Part shown: piece by piece, positions 38,001-47,090 of the stretch | Layout: each line of letters opens with the position of its first letter | How positions within the stretch are numbered: position 1 is the stretch's first letter | Virus record (IMG/VR): IMGVR_UViG_3300010400_000011 | Span: 1-50,539 of that record | DNA: 50,539 bases | Direction: 5' to 3' (one strand) | Origin: a virus | Translations under genes and position numbers: made by a program | The notes under the pieces: generated by a model | Told to the model about the DNA's origin: nothing | Seen by the model: only the letters and a program-made list of their open reading frames with translations | Databases searched by the model: none

Positions 38001-40290
38001 CGATCTCTCTTTCATCTGGTAGCCGGTGAAACCACTGCTGCCAATAGCCTTCCATCTCCGCAGGATCTTTAAAGAAATAGCCAGTACGTTTTGGATCGAG
38101 AGGATCAGGAAGTTCCTGTGCGTTCTCTAATCCACGCTGCCACTCAACCCAACGCTTACGCCCTCTGGAGAATCTTCCAGCTTGGAGAGCATTAATGTCT
38201 TTGCTGTTCTCCATCATTATCTTGAAATAAGAAGATGGAGCGTACGTCGTAGTTAAACGATTCTGACGTTCAGCCAGAGATAAGACGTCCTCAGGAGTTC
38301 TGAGTTTGCCAATCCTAGCTCCAATAGATTTACCAATCCAGTTATTTAAGAAAAACGCTACAGGACTTTCAGGGATTTTTGTGTTACCTGTCTGTGCAAG
38401 TGCATCTCGAATAGCTGGACGAGTTTCATCGACAGGCTTGGTAATCTTGACATAGTAGCCAAGACCCTGCTGTTCGACAGTAGCTGTTTGTAATTTATTC
38501 GCTTGTTGTGCAAGAGCTTCGCCACGCTCAGCTTCAGCTTTGATTAAGAAATTTTGAATGCCTTCATGCTGTTCAATAGCTTTCTGTCTGGCAACTTCTG
38601 TAGCATTGGAATCAGCAAGCGTAACTTGGTGTTTTTCCATTGCACTCTGCATCTCAGCAATTCTCTTATCCAGAGTTTTAATTTGCTGAGCAGACTTAGT
38701 AAGTGCGATGTCTCCTCCCTCAACAACCTCAGCTCCATTTAGTTTATGAAACTTAATGAAGTTCTCTGCAACATCTCTATTGGTGAAGTACGAGCCATCT
38801 GACAATCCTAGTTTGAAATCAATCAAATAAGTATTAGACAAAGGTTCTTTGTATATCTTGCTGTTGTCTATAATGCTATTAGATAGACCTGTATACTTAC
38901 CTTTCATATCCTCTACAATGAGACGGACTGCAGTTTCATTAGCTAAAACATCAGGAAGACGTTCATTCTTTTGAATATTAAGCGCAGTTTCAATCAGATT
39001 AGAGAAGATTTGATTGCCTCTCTCTGTGATACGATTGACAATGTCTTGGCCAAACCTGCCAGGATTAGCGGCAACATCAGCTAGATCTGCTCTATGCGTT
39101 TCCGATAGTGCTTCGATACCTCGCTTAGTAGCTTCAGGAACATCATTGATATCTGCGACTGCGTTCGTAGTAGCGCGAGTTACAGCTGACTCTTGAAGAT
39201 CCCCTGCTGCTGCTTCAATAGTAGATTTGCTAGCATTAGGCATAGCAGCAGCCTTGCTGACATCTTCGACAGCTTTCTTGGCATCGCTAAGTTTAGAAAG
39301 AGCTTCGGAACTCTTAAAAGTCCTTGCTATAGCCTTGCCCGCTACTTTACCAATCTTGGTGCCTATCCCTGTGCCGATAAACTCAGTAGGAAGTGTCCAG
39401 TTACTTATAAAAACATCATCAGAACTCTGACCTTTCATGGCTTTAAGCCATTCCATCTGAAGCTGCGGATTAGCAGACAGACTGTCTACAATCGCTTTCA
39501 TCTTCGCAGCCATCTCATCAATAGGCAGACGAAGGAGTTCTTTACGCTGTAATTCTAAATTCTCACCACGACCAATCCCAGAGAACTGTCCGACACTATC
39601 TGTAAGACCTCTGAGCTGGTAGTCTGTGTAACCTGGGATCATCTGCTTAGCTACGTCATAACCATAGCCGATGTATCCTTGATGCTTCAGTGTATCCTGA
39701 GTATCTTCGATAAGAGTATCAATGACTTGCATCTTAGAAATAAGCTGCTCATGATCGTTAGTCATCTTAGCGATAACTTCAGGGTTATCTTTCTTTACGT
39801 CTGAATAGACGTTATCAGAATTACCTTGTGCTACTCTATCAAGAGTAGCCATAAACTGTTTGCCATATGCAGTCTCTAGGACGGTATTAGGATCAGTGGA
39901 CTCATTCATACTTTGAATGATGTCAACTAAACCTTGCTTTTCTTCGGGAGACAGCGGACCTTGTTTATTAGCTGTAGTATCAACTATAAGCTTTTCTGCA
40001 GCTTGTCTTTTCCTATCATCGATAGTCGATGCGGCTTGAGCGCGCAGCTCATCCTCTCTTCCGTCTTGAAGATTCTGGAAGATTTCATCTTTACTTTTCT
40101 GAAGAAGGTCACCAAGTCCATACTTAAATTTTTGAGAACGGACTTCCATGGTCTCTGGAGACGACTGAGGAGAACCCTCTTCTAACGTCAGAGGTTCTTC
40201 CCCCTGCGCTGAAGTTCCTAGAGGCAATTGCTCTTGAGCTTGCGGCTGAGCTGGAAGATATTGCTGCGGTATATTAGGAACGTACGCCAT
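35077..40290 (-). CDS. Giant internal virion protein (gp16-like)
   Basis: A 1,737-residue protein, the largest of the phage. Long helical and Gln/Lys/Asp-rich tracts, with hydrophobic or amphipathic segments near the C-terminal third that could enter the host envelope. T7 gp16 (1,318 residues) is the nearest functional counterpart. No N-terminal transglycosylase motif was seen, unlike T7. It likely forms the main part of the ejected channel. Confidence 0.8.
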   Translation of the reverse strand: MAYVPNIPQQYLPAQPQAQEQLPLGTSAQGEEPLTLEEGSPQSSPETMEVRSQKFKYGLGDLLQKSKDEIFQNLQDGREDELRAQAASTIDDRKRQAAEKLIVDTTANKQGPLSPEEKQGLVDIIQSMNESTDPNTVLETAYGKQFMATLDRVAQGNSDNVYSDVKKDNPEVIAKMTNDHEQLISKMQVIDTLIEDTQDTLKHQGYIGYGYDVAKQMIPGYTDYQLRGLTDSVGQFSGIGRGENLELQRKELLRLPIDEMAAKMKAIVDSLSANPQLQMEWLKAMKGQSSDDVFISNWTLPTEFIGTGIGTKIGKVAGKAIARTFKSSEALSKLSDAKKAVEDVSKAAAMPNASKSTIEAAAGDLQESAVTRATTNAVADINDVPEATKRGIEALSETHRADLADVAANPGRFGQDIVNRITERGNQIFSNLIETALNIQKNERLPDVLANETAVRLIVEDMKGKYTGLSNSIIDNSKIYKEPLSNTYLIDFKLGLSDGSYFTNRDVAENFIKFHKLNGAEVVEGGDIALTKSAQQIKTLDKRIAEMQSAMEKHQVTLADSNATEVARQKAIEQHEGIQNFLIKAEAERGEALAQQANKLQTATVEQQGLGYYVKITKPVDETRPAIRDALAQTGNTKIPESPVAFFLNNWIGKSIGARIGKLRTPEDVLSLAERQNRLTTTYAPSSYFKIMMENSKDINALQAGRFSRGRKRWVEWQRGLENAQELPDPLDPKRTGYFFKDPAEMEGYWQQWFHRLPDEREIGAYFEFKRGMEIDRVFRNIAEHRNQSRVGAETHNIILNDAAGKAHKSPDFNGVVRQKIPGSADNIAVFTNKTGEEKVLGLSKQSLEKKREWQKDIDSGRAKLIELYDPKLRPLSGFSNLTDERVRYVLVPQVETRALDWNHVPRRGGGHVQYDYDFYLKQASINADAASGVHWYDGDVTVMAAPSHTIGRRVAEHLNEVRRLLKAKDEEAARSYSNKNLHTDWKETRSWFMGGKDENGKFQPGRLSLNEDIHVVPNNKRVIDLDNNLRFKYADFRDGTREGSLAAQYQVEYTMERDAHEMLGVNVKGSKANPLYNVAPADKVDPITTMNRGLANIARSNFMDDYKTMAVEHWLQQAKNWLDVKTINEIYHSPFYQFNEGKFLNTTPPDVRLRLEASKYHTQQLTGQPSLGDAWLHSIAQKMADSAFNTFGPKGLVLTPTWLLPKLKDPFGFIRSIAFNVKLGFFNIPQFIVQAGNYANIYGIAGYKYASPGTLAAQLHFWSTVNSHPAILEHLDMLASKFHMPGSSSWRPGEFKEAMTEMNRTGFGNVGGEFASLDNPMSTKVIDTGFGKFLEWGTVPFKGGERNARYGAWYTAFKEFRDANPVGRITNEDRAKILQRADLLNVNMSRASSSALHKGIWSVPTQFYTYQIRLMELMLGNRLSPAAKAKLFTTNAVLYGLPMATGLTGLPLSDYIRRKALENGYVIGDDFLTSAVMEGIPSAIGAVITGKGDPQAGTWYNVGQRFGTKGLEFLGSAQQMDKGWLDVMGGPGYAIAKDFYAATDGMRYAMLAIAKREGDVFPMVVEDGVDALKEITMVNAAWRVYAATNFGRWVSKKDAYLADTSPAQAAFAAAFGVHDTAIDDINFKTKSIKIQAEYEKGVEDQFRQEFRRGVLAQKDNPEMAKKFFSRAQWMLELGGYREDRINSVLSKAISDNQSVMDKTDWDFYIRKTPDTQTRARYEAMRKTQKIQEKKSQ

Positions 40291-41198
40291 TACTTACCGT
40301 ACCCACTTGGGCTTCCGCCACCAAAGAGGAAATTGAAATTAGGCAAAGAGTACCCACCCATGAGTTGATTGATGTTCATACCTGCACTGAATATACTGGG
40401 ACCTGCTGCCATGAACTGAGCTCCCATCTGAGAGGTCATAGCTCCTGCTTGAACCTTACCTCCCCCCATAGAGACCTGTCCTTGACCTTGAGCCATTAGT
40501 GTTTGGGTATCTGCTAGTTGCGTCTGATAGTCAGCGTTAGTCTGTGCGTAACTATAAGCCATGTTACTCTTAGCTGTTTGTATATCAGCCTGCTGGATAG
40601 CATACTGCGTCTGCAGATCATTCATGCTGACATTGCTTTGAGTAATCTTAGCGTTAGCTGCATAGATGTTCTCACCTGTCAAAAGAGCTTGCTGGTTAGC
40701 GAGAAGATTGCTTCCGATTTGCCCGCTAATGCTTCCTGCAGCACCGCCTCTTGCACTCGATCCTGCAACATATCCTGAACCTCCTTGCGATACCCCTGTA
40801 GCGAGCGAGATAGATCTAGCTCGTTGCTCATTTCGGATCTGTTCAAGGTTTGCTCGTCTAGCATCTGTCTCCATCTGTTGTTTTTGATATCCTTGAATAT
40901 TAGTCTGTTGACCAAAGATATCTTTATTTATAGCCTGACTTTTAAGAGCAGCAGCTTTAGACTGGTCTGAAGCCTGAATATTAATATCCCGCTCTTGTCC
41001 AGCGTAGACAACACTGCTAACAGCTTGAGCTTTAGAAATAGCAGCCTGCTGTTTAGCAGCTTCCATTTGTATAGCGTAGCCTGCTTGCTGTTGAGCCATG
41101 CCTGCTTCTTGCTGTTTCTTCCCTTCCATGCTTTCGTAAGCACCGAAGGCCATAGAGCCAACACCAGCCGCAATAGCAAGGCTTGTTAACGCAGCCAT
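40290..41198 (-). CDS. Internal virion protein (gp14-like)
   Basis: A 302-residue protein with a hydrophobic N-terminal segment (MAALTSLAIAAGVGSMAFGA) followed by a very Ala/Gln-rich helical body and a Gly/Phe C terminus (NFNFLFGGGSPSGYGK). This composition is typical of the small inner-core protein of T7-like phages that inserts into the outer membrane on ejection. It leads the internal-protein run. Confidence 0.8.
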   Translation of the reverse strand: MAALTSLAIAAGVGSMAFGAYESMEGKKQQEAGMAQQQAGYAIQMEAAKQQAAISKAQAVSSVVYAGQERDINIQASDQSKAAALKSQAINKDIFGQQTNIQGYQKQQMETDARRANLEQIRNEQRARSISLATGVSQGGSGYVAGSSARGGAAGSISGQIGSNLLANQQALLTGENIYAANAKITQSNVSMNDLQTQYAIQQADIQTAKSNMAYSYAQTNADYQTQLADTQTLMAQGQGQVSMGGGKVQAGAMTSQMGAQFMAAGPSIFSAGMNINQLMGGYSLPNFNFLFGGGSPSGYGK

Positions 41199-41620
41199 TA
41201 AATCACCTTCATATAAGCTCTTTCATAAAGCTTATATCCATTCTTCTTATAGTATTTCTCGACCTCTTTATCTAAAGACGACATAGAAATTAATTTACAA
41301 TTGGCTATGTTCTTAGCCCAATATTCGAATGCACTAAGAAGATTCAGACCCTCGCCGTTTCCTCTGTGATCTGGTTCAACCCACCAAGCAACTTCACTAG
41401 CCAACATATGTGGTCCAAAAAGAAAGGGCATAGCCGCCCCAACGATGAACCCAGCTTCGCTAAATATAATTATTCTTTCATTCTGTGGGCTATTTAAAAT
41501 GTCTGCAATCAATACAGCAATGGTATCCTCATTTCCAAGATCCTTGTAAGGACTGGAGTTAAGGAAATTCATTGCCATTTTATGGATAACATCGAAGTCT
41601 TCGTGAGTAGCTACTTTCAA
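41198..41620 (-). CDS. GNAT-type acetyltransferase
   Basis: A 140-residue protein. The core EVAWWVEPDHRGNGEGLNLL is the acetyl-CoA-binding R/Q-x-x-G-x-G/A motif region of GNAT enzymes, followed by helix FEYWAKN and the strand/loop YYKKNGYKLYE. Acetyltransferases are often found at this point in podovirus late operons; substrate unknown. Flanked by 4-base or shorter overlaps on each side. Confidence 0.85.
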   Translation of the reverse strand: MKVATHEDFDVIHKMAMNFLNSSPYKDLGNEDTIAVLIADILNSPQNERIIIFSEAGFIVGAAMPFLFGPHMLASEVAWWVEPDHRGNGEGLNLLSAFEYWAKNIANCKLISMSSLDKEVEKYYKKNGYKLYERAYMKVI

Positions 41621-41925
41621 TCTCCGACCTCCGAAACCTCGACGTTACGTCTTGCATAATAACTTCGAACATAATCTATCAAAACTTGAAGGTCAGTGAA
41701 CCTGCCCTCTAATCCACCTGGAACTGCTCCTTTGTCATACTTGAGACCCCACAATCCATGGACGTTGTCGTACACAGCACGCAGGCGGTTTTCACCGTTA
41801 AACAGTCTTTTGTCAACAGCTCCGCTGCTATTGAGAGTAGGCTTACCCTCCATAGGCTTTAGCGTAATCGCTCTATCAAGAGAGTGCATCTTTTCTTTTT
41901 CTCGGTCTTCAATATTGTAGTTCAA
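41617..41925 (-). CDS. Unknown late protein
   Basis: A 102-residue soluble protein (MNYNIEDREKEKMHSLDRAI) in the tight late operon between holin-like and acetyltransferase genes. Charged, mixed helix/strand. No domain recognised. Confidence 0.7.
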   Translation of the reverse strand: MNYNIEDREKEKMHSLDRAITLKPMEGKPTLNSSGAVDKRLFNGENRLRAVYDNVHGLWGLKYDKGAVPGGLEGRFTDLQVLIDYVRSYYARRNVEVSEVGD

Positions 41926-42320
41926 GATTTAATTATCCTTGTTGCGTTAACCGCGCCCTCGTATACGAAATAGAATCCAATGGTAGCCATGATGACATTC
42001 CATAAATTAGGATCAAGAGGATCAGTATGCCCTCCAGTCCAATCTCCTAATGCTTTATCCCAGACGTACAGCTTTGCTAATAGAAAAGCAACGCTACCGC
42101 CAATACTAGCACGTATACAAGCATTAATACGGCTATGGCCTGCTTCGGCGACAAGAACATCACGTTTAGCCTGTAGACTTGCTATCTTCTCTTCTGCAGC
42201 TATCTTATCTGATGCATTCTGAGATTGAGCGAGTTTAATTCTTTCGTTTGTGATTGCGCTGGTGATCCCGTTCACTGTAGTAAACAATCCCGGGATTAAG
42301 CCAAATATTGCAGTAAGCAT
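41922..42320 (-). CDS. Holin-like three-helix membrane protein
   Basis: A 132-residue protein. It has an amphipathic/hydrophobic N terminus (MLTAIFGLIPGLFTTVNG), a charged helical middle (about 25-60), then two membrane segments (about 70-85 and 108-125). This resembles the holin-of-three-TMs family associated with gene transfer agents and alpha-proteobacterial phages. It is adjacent to the endolysin. It may time lysis by holing the inner membrane. Confidence 0.7.
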   Translation of the reverse strand: MLTAIFGLIPGLFTTVNGITSAITNERIKLAQSQNASDKIAAEEKIASLQAKRDVLVAEAGHSRINACIRASIGGSVAFLLAKLYVWDKALGDWTGGHTDPLDPNLWNVIMATIGFYFVYEGAVNATRIIKS

Positions 42321-42589
42321 TACACTGTCGGAAGAGTTGCGTTACGACGTCGGAGATATTCAGTTAGAATGCCATTGAAAACAAGCCCAGCTGCGATATA
42401 CAGACTTTGCTTGGCATCTTCTAACTTCATAGTTACAGTCGTCCAGTCAATACCACTGAAGACAGCGAGCATAAAACCAGACAAGACTTGAAAGCGTGAA
42501 TAAAAGATGACTTCAGAACGTCTGAAGAATGCTTTGGTGTTATCCCACCAACGAGCAATAGTATCTGAGAAATTAGTTAGAAGGGACAT
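42320..42589 (-). CDS. Small membrane protein, lysis cassette
   Basis: An 89-residue protein with a basic N terminus (WWDNTKAFFRRSE), one likely membrane segment (about 33-52) and another hydrophobic stretch (about 67-82), ending in a basic tail. Sits between endolysin and holin-like genes with overlapping starts. Possible holin or antiholin. Confidence 0.65.
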   Translation of the reverse strand: MSLLTNFSDTIARWWDNTKAFFRRSEVIFYSRFQVLSGFMLAVFSGIDWTTVTMKLEDAKQSLYIAAGLVFNGILTEYLRRRNATLPTV

Positions 42590-43337
42590 TAGATACTTTC
42601 AATTGATTCTTTTCATTGTTATAAAGAGCAAAACCGAAATCCAAAAAGATGCCGATACCAATGACACTAATTGCAAGAATAAGCCAATGATCAGCCATCC
42701 AAGAGAAATGGTTCTGAGAAGCTATGGCAGCAGCAGTAGCGCCTGTTCCAATAGTAGCAGCTGCAGCAACAGTACCAACACCAGTTGGAGCTGTCTTAAA
42801 CACTCCCATAAATTTTAGAAGACCTGCACAACCGAGTTGCTGGTCTACTGCATCCGGGTCAAACACACTGTCGGCAATATATTTACCCTTGACGTATTGA
42901 TCTGTGCCAGCCCAAATATAAGGCGACGGTAAATTTTTATTAGCATACCCAAGACCATTATATTGCTCAAGCATAGCAAGAGCTCCACCGATAGACCAAT
43001 CTTTGTTTCTAGCGGCAAATGGAGCACAGTTTGTAAGAGCATCTACAGCACCTTCTTCCCAAGTCTGAAAGGGACCACGTCCTTTAGGTTTATGCGTCGA
43101 CTTCTTATTCAGAGGATCGCCTTGCCCAAGTTGGGTGTTCCAGTTCTGACTGGCTTCACGCTCATGGACCACAGCGATAAACCACCAAGGAACTCCAGTG
43201 AGGTTCTCGACGGTTTTATATCTATTAAAGGCTGTAGTTTGTGTAAGTCTATCTGCTATTAATTTAAAAGCAGGACCTTTATCTGCAGAAATGTGGCAAG
43301 CATCCCACCTATTTTTATTTGCCGTCTTTAAGTCCAT
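42573..43337 (-). CDS. Endolysin, lysozyme-like, membrane-tethered
   Basis: A 254-residue protein. The N-terminal 170 residues carry HEREASQNWNTQLGQGDPLN and GRGPFQTWEEGAVDAL, as in phage lysozyme-family proteins with a catalytic Glu in the ERE segment. Residues about 205-230 (WLILAISVIGIGIFLDFGFA) form a C-terminal membrane helix. I start at ATG 43337 (MDLKTANKNRW), which overlaps the upstream stop (TAATG) and has GGAG; the longer start at 43373 lies inside the tail gene. Confidence 0.8.
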   Translation of the reverse strand: MDLKTANKNRWDACHISADKGPAFKLIADRLTQTTAFNRYKTVENLTGVPWWFIAVVHEREASQNWNTQLGQGDPLNKKSTHKPKGRGPFQTWEEGAVDALTNCAPFAARNKDWSIGGALAMLEQYNGLGYANKNLPSPYIWAGTDQYVKGKYIADSVFDPDAVDQQLGCAGLLKFMGVFKTAPTGVGTVAAAATIGTGATAAAIASQNHFSWMADHWLILAISVIGIGIFLDFGFALYNNEKNQLKVSNVPSN

Positions 43338-45463
43338 TAAGGGGCTCCGTTGATTGTTTGCATAGATGACCATCCGATTATATCAAAGGGAGTGTCGTCT
43401 ACAGAGGAAACTCTAAACTGAAGTGCTTTTCCGTGCCCTCTGACTTTTAATCTGCGGAAAGCGTTAGAGTAATTTGTATCAGTGTGTGCTATTGTTTGAT
43501 TAGAAGACCAGCGTCCAGTGCCAGAGCCTGTGATTGCATAGTCCCAAATGCCTTGAAACTTATAGGATACTTCATCAAGCAATCTAGAAAAGATCTGAAC
43601 CCAGTTACTTTGGAATTTACGGATAGCTTGACCTCTAAGCTTAAAACCTGTAATAAAGTAGCTGATGTAATTTATCCCGAAAGAGTCATAACTAAACCAA
43701 TCGCGGTAAGTATCATCTGTTCTTTCAGCGAAAGTAATCTTATAACTGCCACTGTCAGGATACGAAACTAAGTACTTGTCAAACTGCTGATCAGCATTTC
43801 CTGAGTCTGCAAATGCAATTACTTGGTTTGTACTCAAGTCTACCACATTATTACCACTGCCGTCAATAACATTGTTAACAATCACAGGACGTGTGATTAA
43901 CTCTGTTGAAAGAATACTATGGACTTTTACAAATCCATTATCTGAAATAGTCCATGGATAGAAGGCTTGAGTTCTAAGATTAAAATTCAGAACTCTGTCA
44001 TATTCATAAATATCGTTTAGATCGGTCGTAGTTGTGCTTCGATACAACCATCGGACTTGTCCATCAGTCTTATCAAAAAATCCTCTAGCAAAACGTTTAG
44101 ATGTAACAGGAATTTCATCATAGAAAGTCTTAAACGTATCCCATGTTAAAGACTTAACAACAGGCATAGTGCCAGAGTCACTTCCTTGCAGGATGTAAAT
44201 GCCTTCGGCATTCCACCAAGCAGGATATCCGTTTACGTTAACAAACGAAGTATCCGAAATAGTAGGAACATCTGCGATCTTTAGAATTGCGTAGTCATTA
44301 GCCGTAAAGCCAAGACCAGTACTTCCCGTCAAAAACCAGATTCCATTAGCTGCAAAGATAGCCAATCCGCCTGGAACAGTCTGCATATGAAATACCGTGC
44401 CTGCTTCTGGAATGCTTATAACACCCCCATCATCAGGAAGAATGTCAAACAAATCGGAAGCAGTCGGGTCATTCTGTTGGTAGCAATTTCCGTATTGAAG
44501 GCTATTCTGAATAATCTGCGTAAAGTAAATGTTAGAATTAAAACCTGCCGCATTAATGCCTGCGTAAACAGCGCGACCAGAAAAGAAAGCTACGACACTA
44601 GGTCGTTGAAAGCCGGTAGTAGTACTTACAAGACTGGCTATGCCTGAGGCAGTAGAACGGTCTTGATTAGCTAAATTAAGAACATAATGTCCATTAGGCG
44701 CTGGTGTATTACCCTGCACAACACTTGCAATAACAGCAGAAGTTGCAACAAAGTTATTACTCGAGTCGACGAAGCGCCACATCACGTCGACATTGCTTGG
44801 CATCGTTGTTTGCGCTGTATCCCATATAGTTAAATTAGCATCATTCCAGCCTTGGTTAAGAAGGTTGTAATGATGATATTTATCGAGAGCAGCTAGAGTA
44901 GAGGTAGGCCTAAAATCTATAGCATAAGGGTCGTTAACAGCTCCTTCAAAGTCTCTAATCTGAAGAGTTATGTTTGAAGCTGTTGCTGTGTGAGCTGAAA
45001 TATCATATGCTATGCGCATAGGCTCACAATAAGGATGTACAACTAATAGATAGCCATTACCATCTGTAAACTGGACTTCAACAGTCTCCGGAGTAGGTGC
45101 GCCAGCTACAGGAGTAAGTGTCACTGTAGTTGCTTGTGCTCCCGTCGAGAAAATACCCGTGCCGTCTGCTTCGTAAAAGTAAAGAGTATTGCCAATCTGA
45201 ACTATAATTACAGTAGTGTTGCCATTACCAGCTACGTTCTGCCATACATAAGTACGTATAGCTCTATTAGCACGATCTATGGTTTTAGTTGTAAAGTTAG
45301 GTTCAAAATCAAATCCAGTTCTTCGGTATACAGACCCATCTATGTCAAAGATACAATCATACGTTTCAGTCACAGCTTGGTCTGGAAAATTCATTCCAGT
45401 AGCCTCTGTGACTAAACCTTTTACAAAACTGTTTTCAATTGCAACTGTAGACTGTTGAGGCAT
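43337..45463 (-). CDS. Tail tubular protein B-like (tail nozzle)
   Basis: A 708-residue beta-rich protein. N-terminal FVKGLVTEATGMNFPDQAVT and CIFDIDGSVYRRTGFDFEP resemble the start of podovirus nozzle proteins (T7 gp12, 794 residues). It follows the adaptor-like gene, as gp11-gp12 do in T7. It would form the distal tail tube through which DNA leaves. Confidence 0.85.
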   Translation of the reverse strand: MPQQSTVAIENSFVKGLVTEATGMNFPDQAVTETYDCIFDIDGSVYRRTGFDFEPNFTTKTIDRANRAIRTYVWQNVAGNGNTTVIIVQIGNTLYFYEADGTGIFSTGAQATTVTLTPVAGAPTPETVEVQFTDGNGYLLVVHPYCEPMRIAYDISAHTATASNITLQIRDFEGAVNDPYAIDFRPTSTLAALDKYHHYNLLNQGWNDANLTIWDTAQTTMPSNVDVMWRFVDSSNNFVATSAVIASVVQGNTPAPNGHYVLNLANQDRSTASGIASLVSTTTGFQRPSVVAFFSGRAVYAGINAAGFNSNIYFTQIIQNSLQYGNCYQQNDPTASDLFDILPDDGGVISIPEAGTVFHMQTVPGGLAIFAANGIWFLTGSTGLGFTANDYAILKIADVPTISDTSFVNVNGYPAWWNAEGIYILQGSDSGTMPVVKSLTWDTFKTFYDEIPVTSKRFARGFFDKTDGQVRWLYRSTTTTDLNDIYEYDRVLNFNLRTQAFYPWTISDNGFVKVHSILSTELITRPVIVNNVIDGSGNNVVDLSTNQVIAFADSGNADQQFDKYLVSYPDSGSYKITFAERTDDTYRDWFSYDSFGINYISYFITGFKLRGQAIRKFQSNWVQIFSRLLDEVSYKFQGIWDYAITGSGTGRWSSNQTIAHTDTNYSNAFRRLKVRGHGKALQFRVSSVDDTPFDIIGWSSMQTINGAP

Positions 45464-46248
45464 CAGTGAATGGGCCTAGAAAAGTTAGCGAGTCTATCGA
45501 AGTTAGGCTTGTTACTGAAAACATCATCAGGAACTGAGCGGCGAGTACGCTGGAGATGTCTCCAGTTCCGTCTTGCCGATTGTTCAGCCTTTTGATGTTG
45601 AACTTGTTTTAACTCAGCCCATGCTAAAGACTTCGCTTCATTGATTAACAAAGCGAATTGCTGAGGCATAAGCTCAGGAACCCAAGAGTCACTTCGTGTG
45701 AAACTTGTAGTTTTAAAACCATAGCCTATAGTTTTAGATGACTGAAGAGTTGTATCTACCGTGTTATCGAAAGCATCGAAGAAAAGCGTAGTGTCATCAA
45801 TAGATGTGTAAAATCTAGGGCTGACATCATTTCTAAAGGTAAATCGAATAGTGTATCCGTTTACAAGATGATCGAACTGCTGAATGTAACTGTAGTTTTG
45901 GTTCCATTGATGCATGTAATCAATGAATTGATCGACAGGCAAATACTGAAGGATCTCCCAATTAGGAACCGTATCACCTAGTTTTTGAGTATTATACTTC
46001 AGCCAATCAATACGATCTATGCCATCTGGCCTAGTCATTAAGATGGGCTTAGTAGGATCAGTCGAGCCTACGAGATTGAACAGTGTTTTATTACTGTTCA
46101 AGTCTCCACGACTAATGATGTCGTCATAGACGTTCTTTACAATTTCAACGACTTGCTGAGACTCTGGAGTATCTTCGATACTGTTTATCTCATCTGAGTC
46201 CATTGATGATAGGACTGTCTGTACGATTTCTAAGAGAGTATATTTCAT
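45463..46248 (-). CDS. Tail tubular protein A-like adaptor
   Basis: A 261-residue protein (T7 gp11 is 196). The N-terminal acidic helix (TLLEIVQTVLSSMDSDEINS), the following NVYDDIISRGD and the C-terminal Lys/Arg-rich tail match gp11-type adaptors that join portal and nozzle. Directly before the nozzle gene with a 1-base overlap. Confidence 0.82.
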   Translation of the reverse strand: MKYTLLEIVQTVLSSMDSDEINSIEDTPESQQVVEIVKNVYDDIISRGDLNSNKTLFNLVGSTDPTKPILMTRPDGIDRIDWLKYNTQKLGDTVPNWEILQYLPVDQFIDYMHQWNQNYSYIQQFDHLVNGYTIRFTFRNDVSPRFYTSIDDTTLFFDAFDNTVDTTLQSSKTIGYGFKTTSFTRSDSWVPELMPQQFALLINEAKSLAWAELKQVQHQKAEQSARRNWRHLQRTRRSVPDDVFSNKPNFDRLANFSRPIH

Positions 46249-47078
46249 GGAGTTCCATAAGCTACTAATGAAGCGTTAATTGTTCGACCTGTAACAGTAG
46301 AACTATTAACAGCTGCATAATCTATGCCGTTAACGACATGGGACCAAAGGAAATCAAACTTGCCATTATTAAGCAAAACAGTGATTTCAGTAGCCGCTCT
46401 TAAATCACCTTTAGCAGACACGACGTATCGAAGTGGAGATGCTGGGATGTTAAGAATTGTTGAACCGTTTCGTTTGGTTGACCAACCAATCATATCACCA
46501 TTAGTACAAGAAGATATAATCTCCATGCTTAGAATAGCTGCACGTGCATTACTTGGAACTAAATCTGAAATATCGATAGGAACCCAAAGATTCTCATGAA
46601 AGACCTGTGTGCCTAATCCAGATGTTCCTGACCCAATTGCAAAGTCAATGACACGTCTAGACTGCCCAATGAAATCCGTGACATAATTCCATTTAGTAAT
46701 CGGAGTAGTCTCAAATGTATCTATATAGCTGACTCCGAAATCTGTCGTAGATGTCGAAGCTGTTGGTACATAAAAGGTCAGCTCACCTGAGTTAGAAATC
46801 ATAACGTTAGAAGCGTTATAAGCTTCCAACCACCAAGCTGCAGTGTGACCCCCAGACAAAGGAATAAGGAAAGGGCCATTGCCAATTCCAGTCATAGCTG
46901 CTGTTGGGGTGAAGGTACAAGTGCCTGTGCTACCCGGGTCGACTTGAGCTGGAGTAAGAGTTACATATTGTGAATTGCCATATTCAGATAGATAGAAGAC
47001 ATAGCTTGTAGCTCCTGAAACAGCTGTCCAAGTGAAGGTCGGGCTGGCGGTAGTTGATCGTCCAATAGGCGAGTACAT
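46245..47078 (-). CDS. Fibre-associated protein with fibronectin-III-like N-terminal domain
   Basis: A 277-residue protein. The N-terminal TTASPTFTWTAVSGATSYVF is typical of a fibronectin type III-like domain, which continues to about residue 105. The C-terminal 150 residues look like a beta-sandwich adhesin domain. It likely decorates the tail or fibre and helps bind the host surface. Confidence 0.68.
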   Translation of the reverse strand: MYSPIGRSTTASPTFTWTAVSGATSYVFYLSEYGNSQYVTLTPAQVDPGSTGTCTFTPTAAMTGIGNGPFLIPLSGGHTAAWWLEAYNASNVMISNSGELTFYVPTASTSTTDFGVSYIDTFETTPITKWNYVTDFIGQSRRVIDFAIGSGTSGLGTQVFHENLWVPIDISDLVPSNARAAILSMEIISSCTNGDMIGWSTKRNGSTILNIPASPLRYVVSAKGDLRAATEITVLLNNGKFDFLWSHVVNGIDYAAVNSSTVTGRTINASLVAYGTP

Positions 47079-47090
47079 AATTTATTCCTG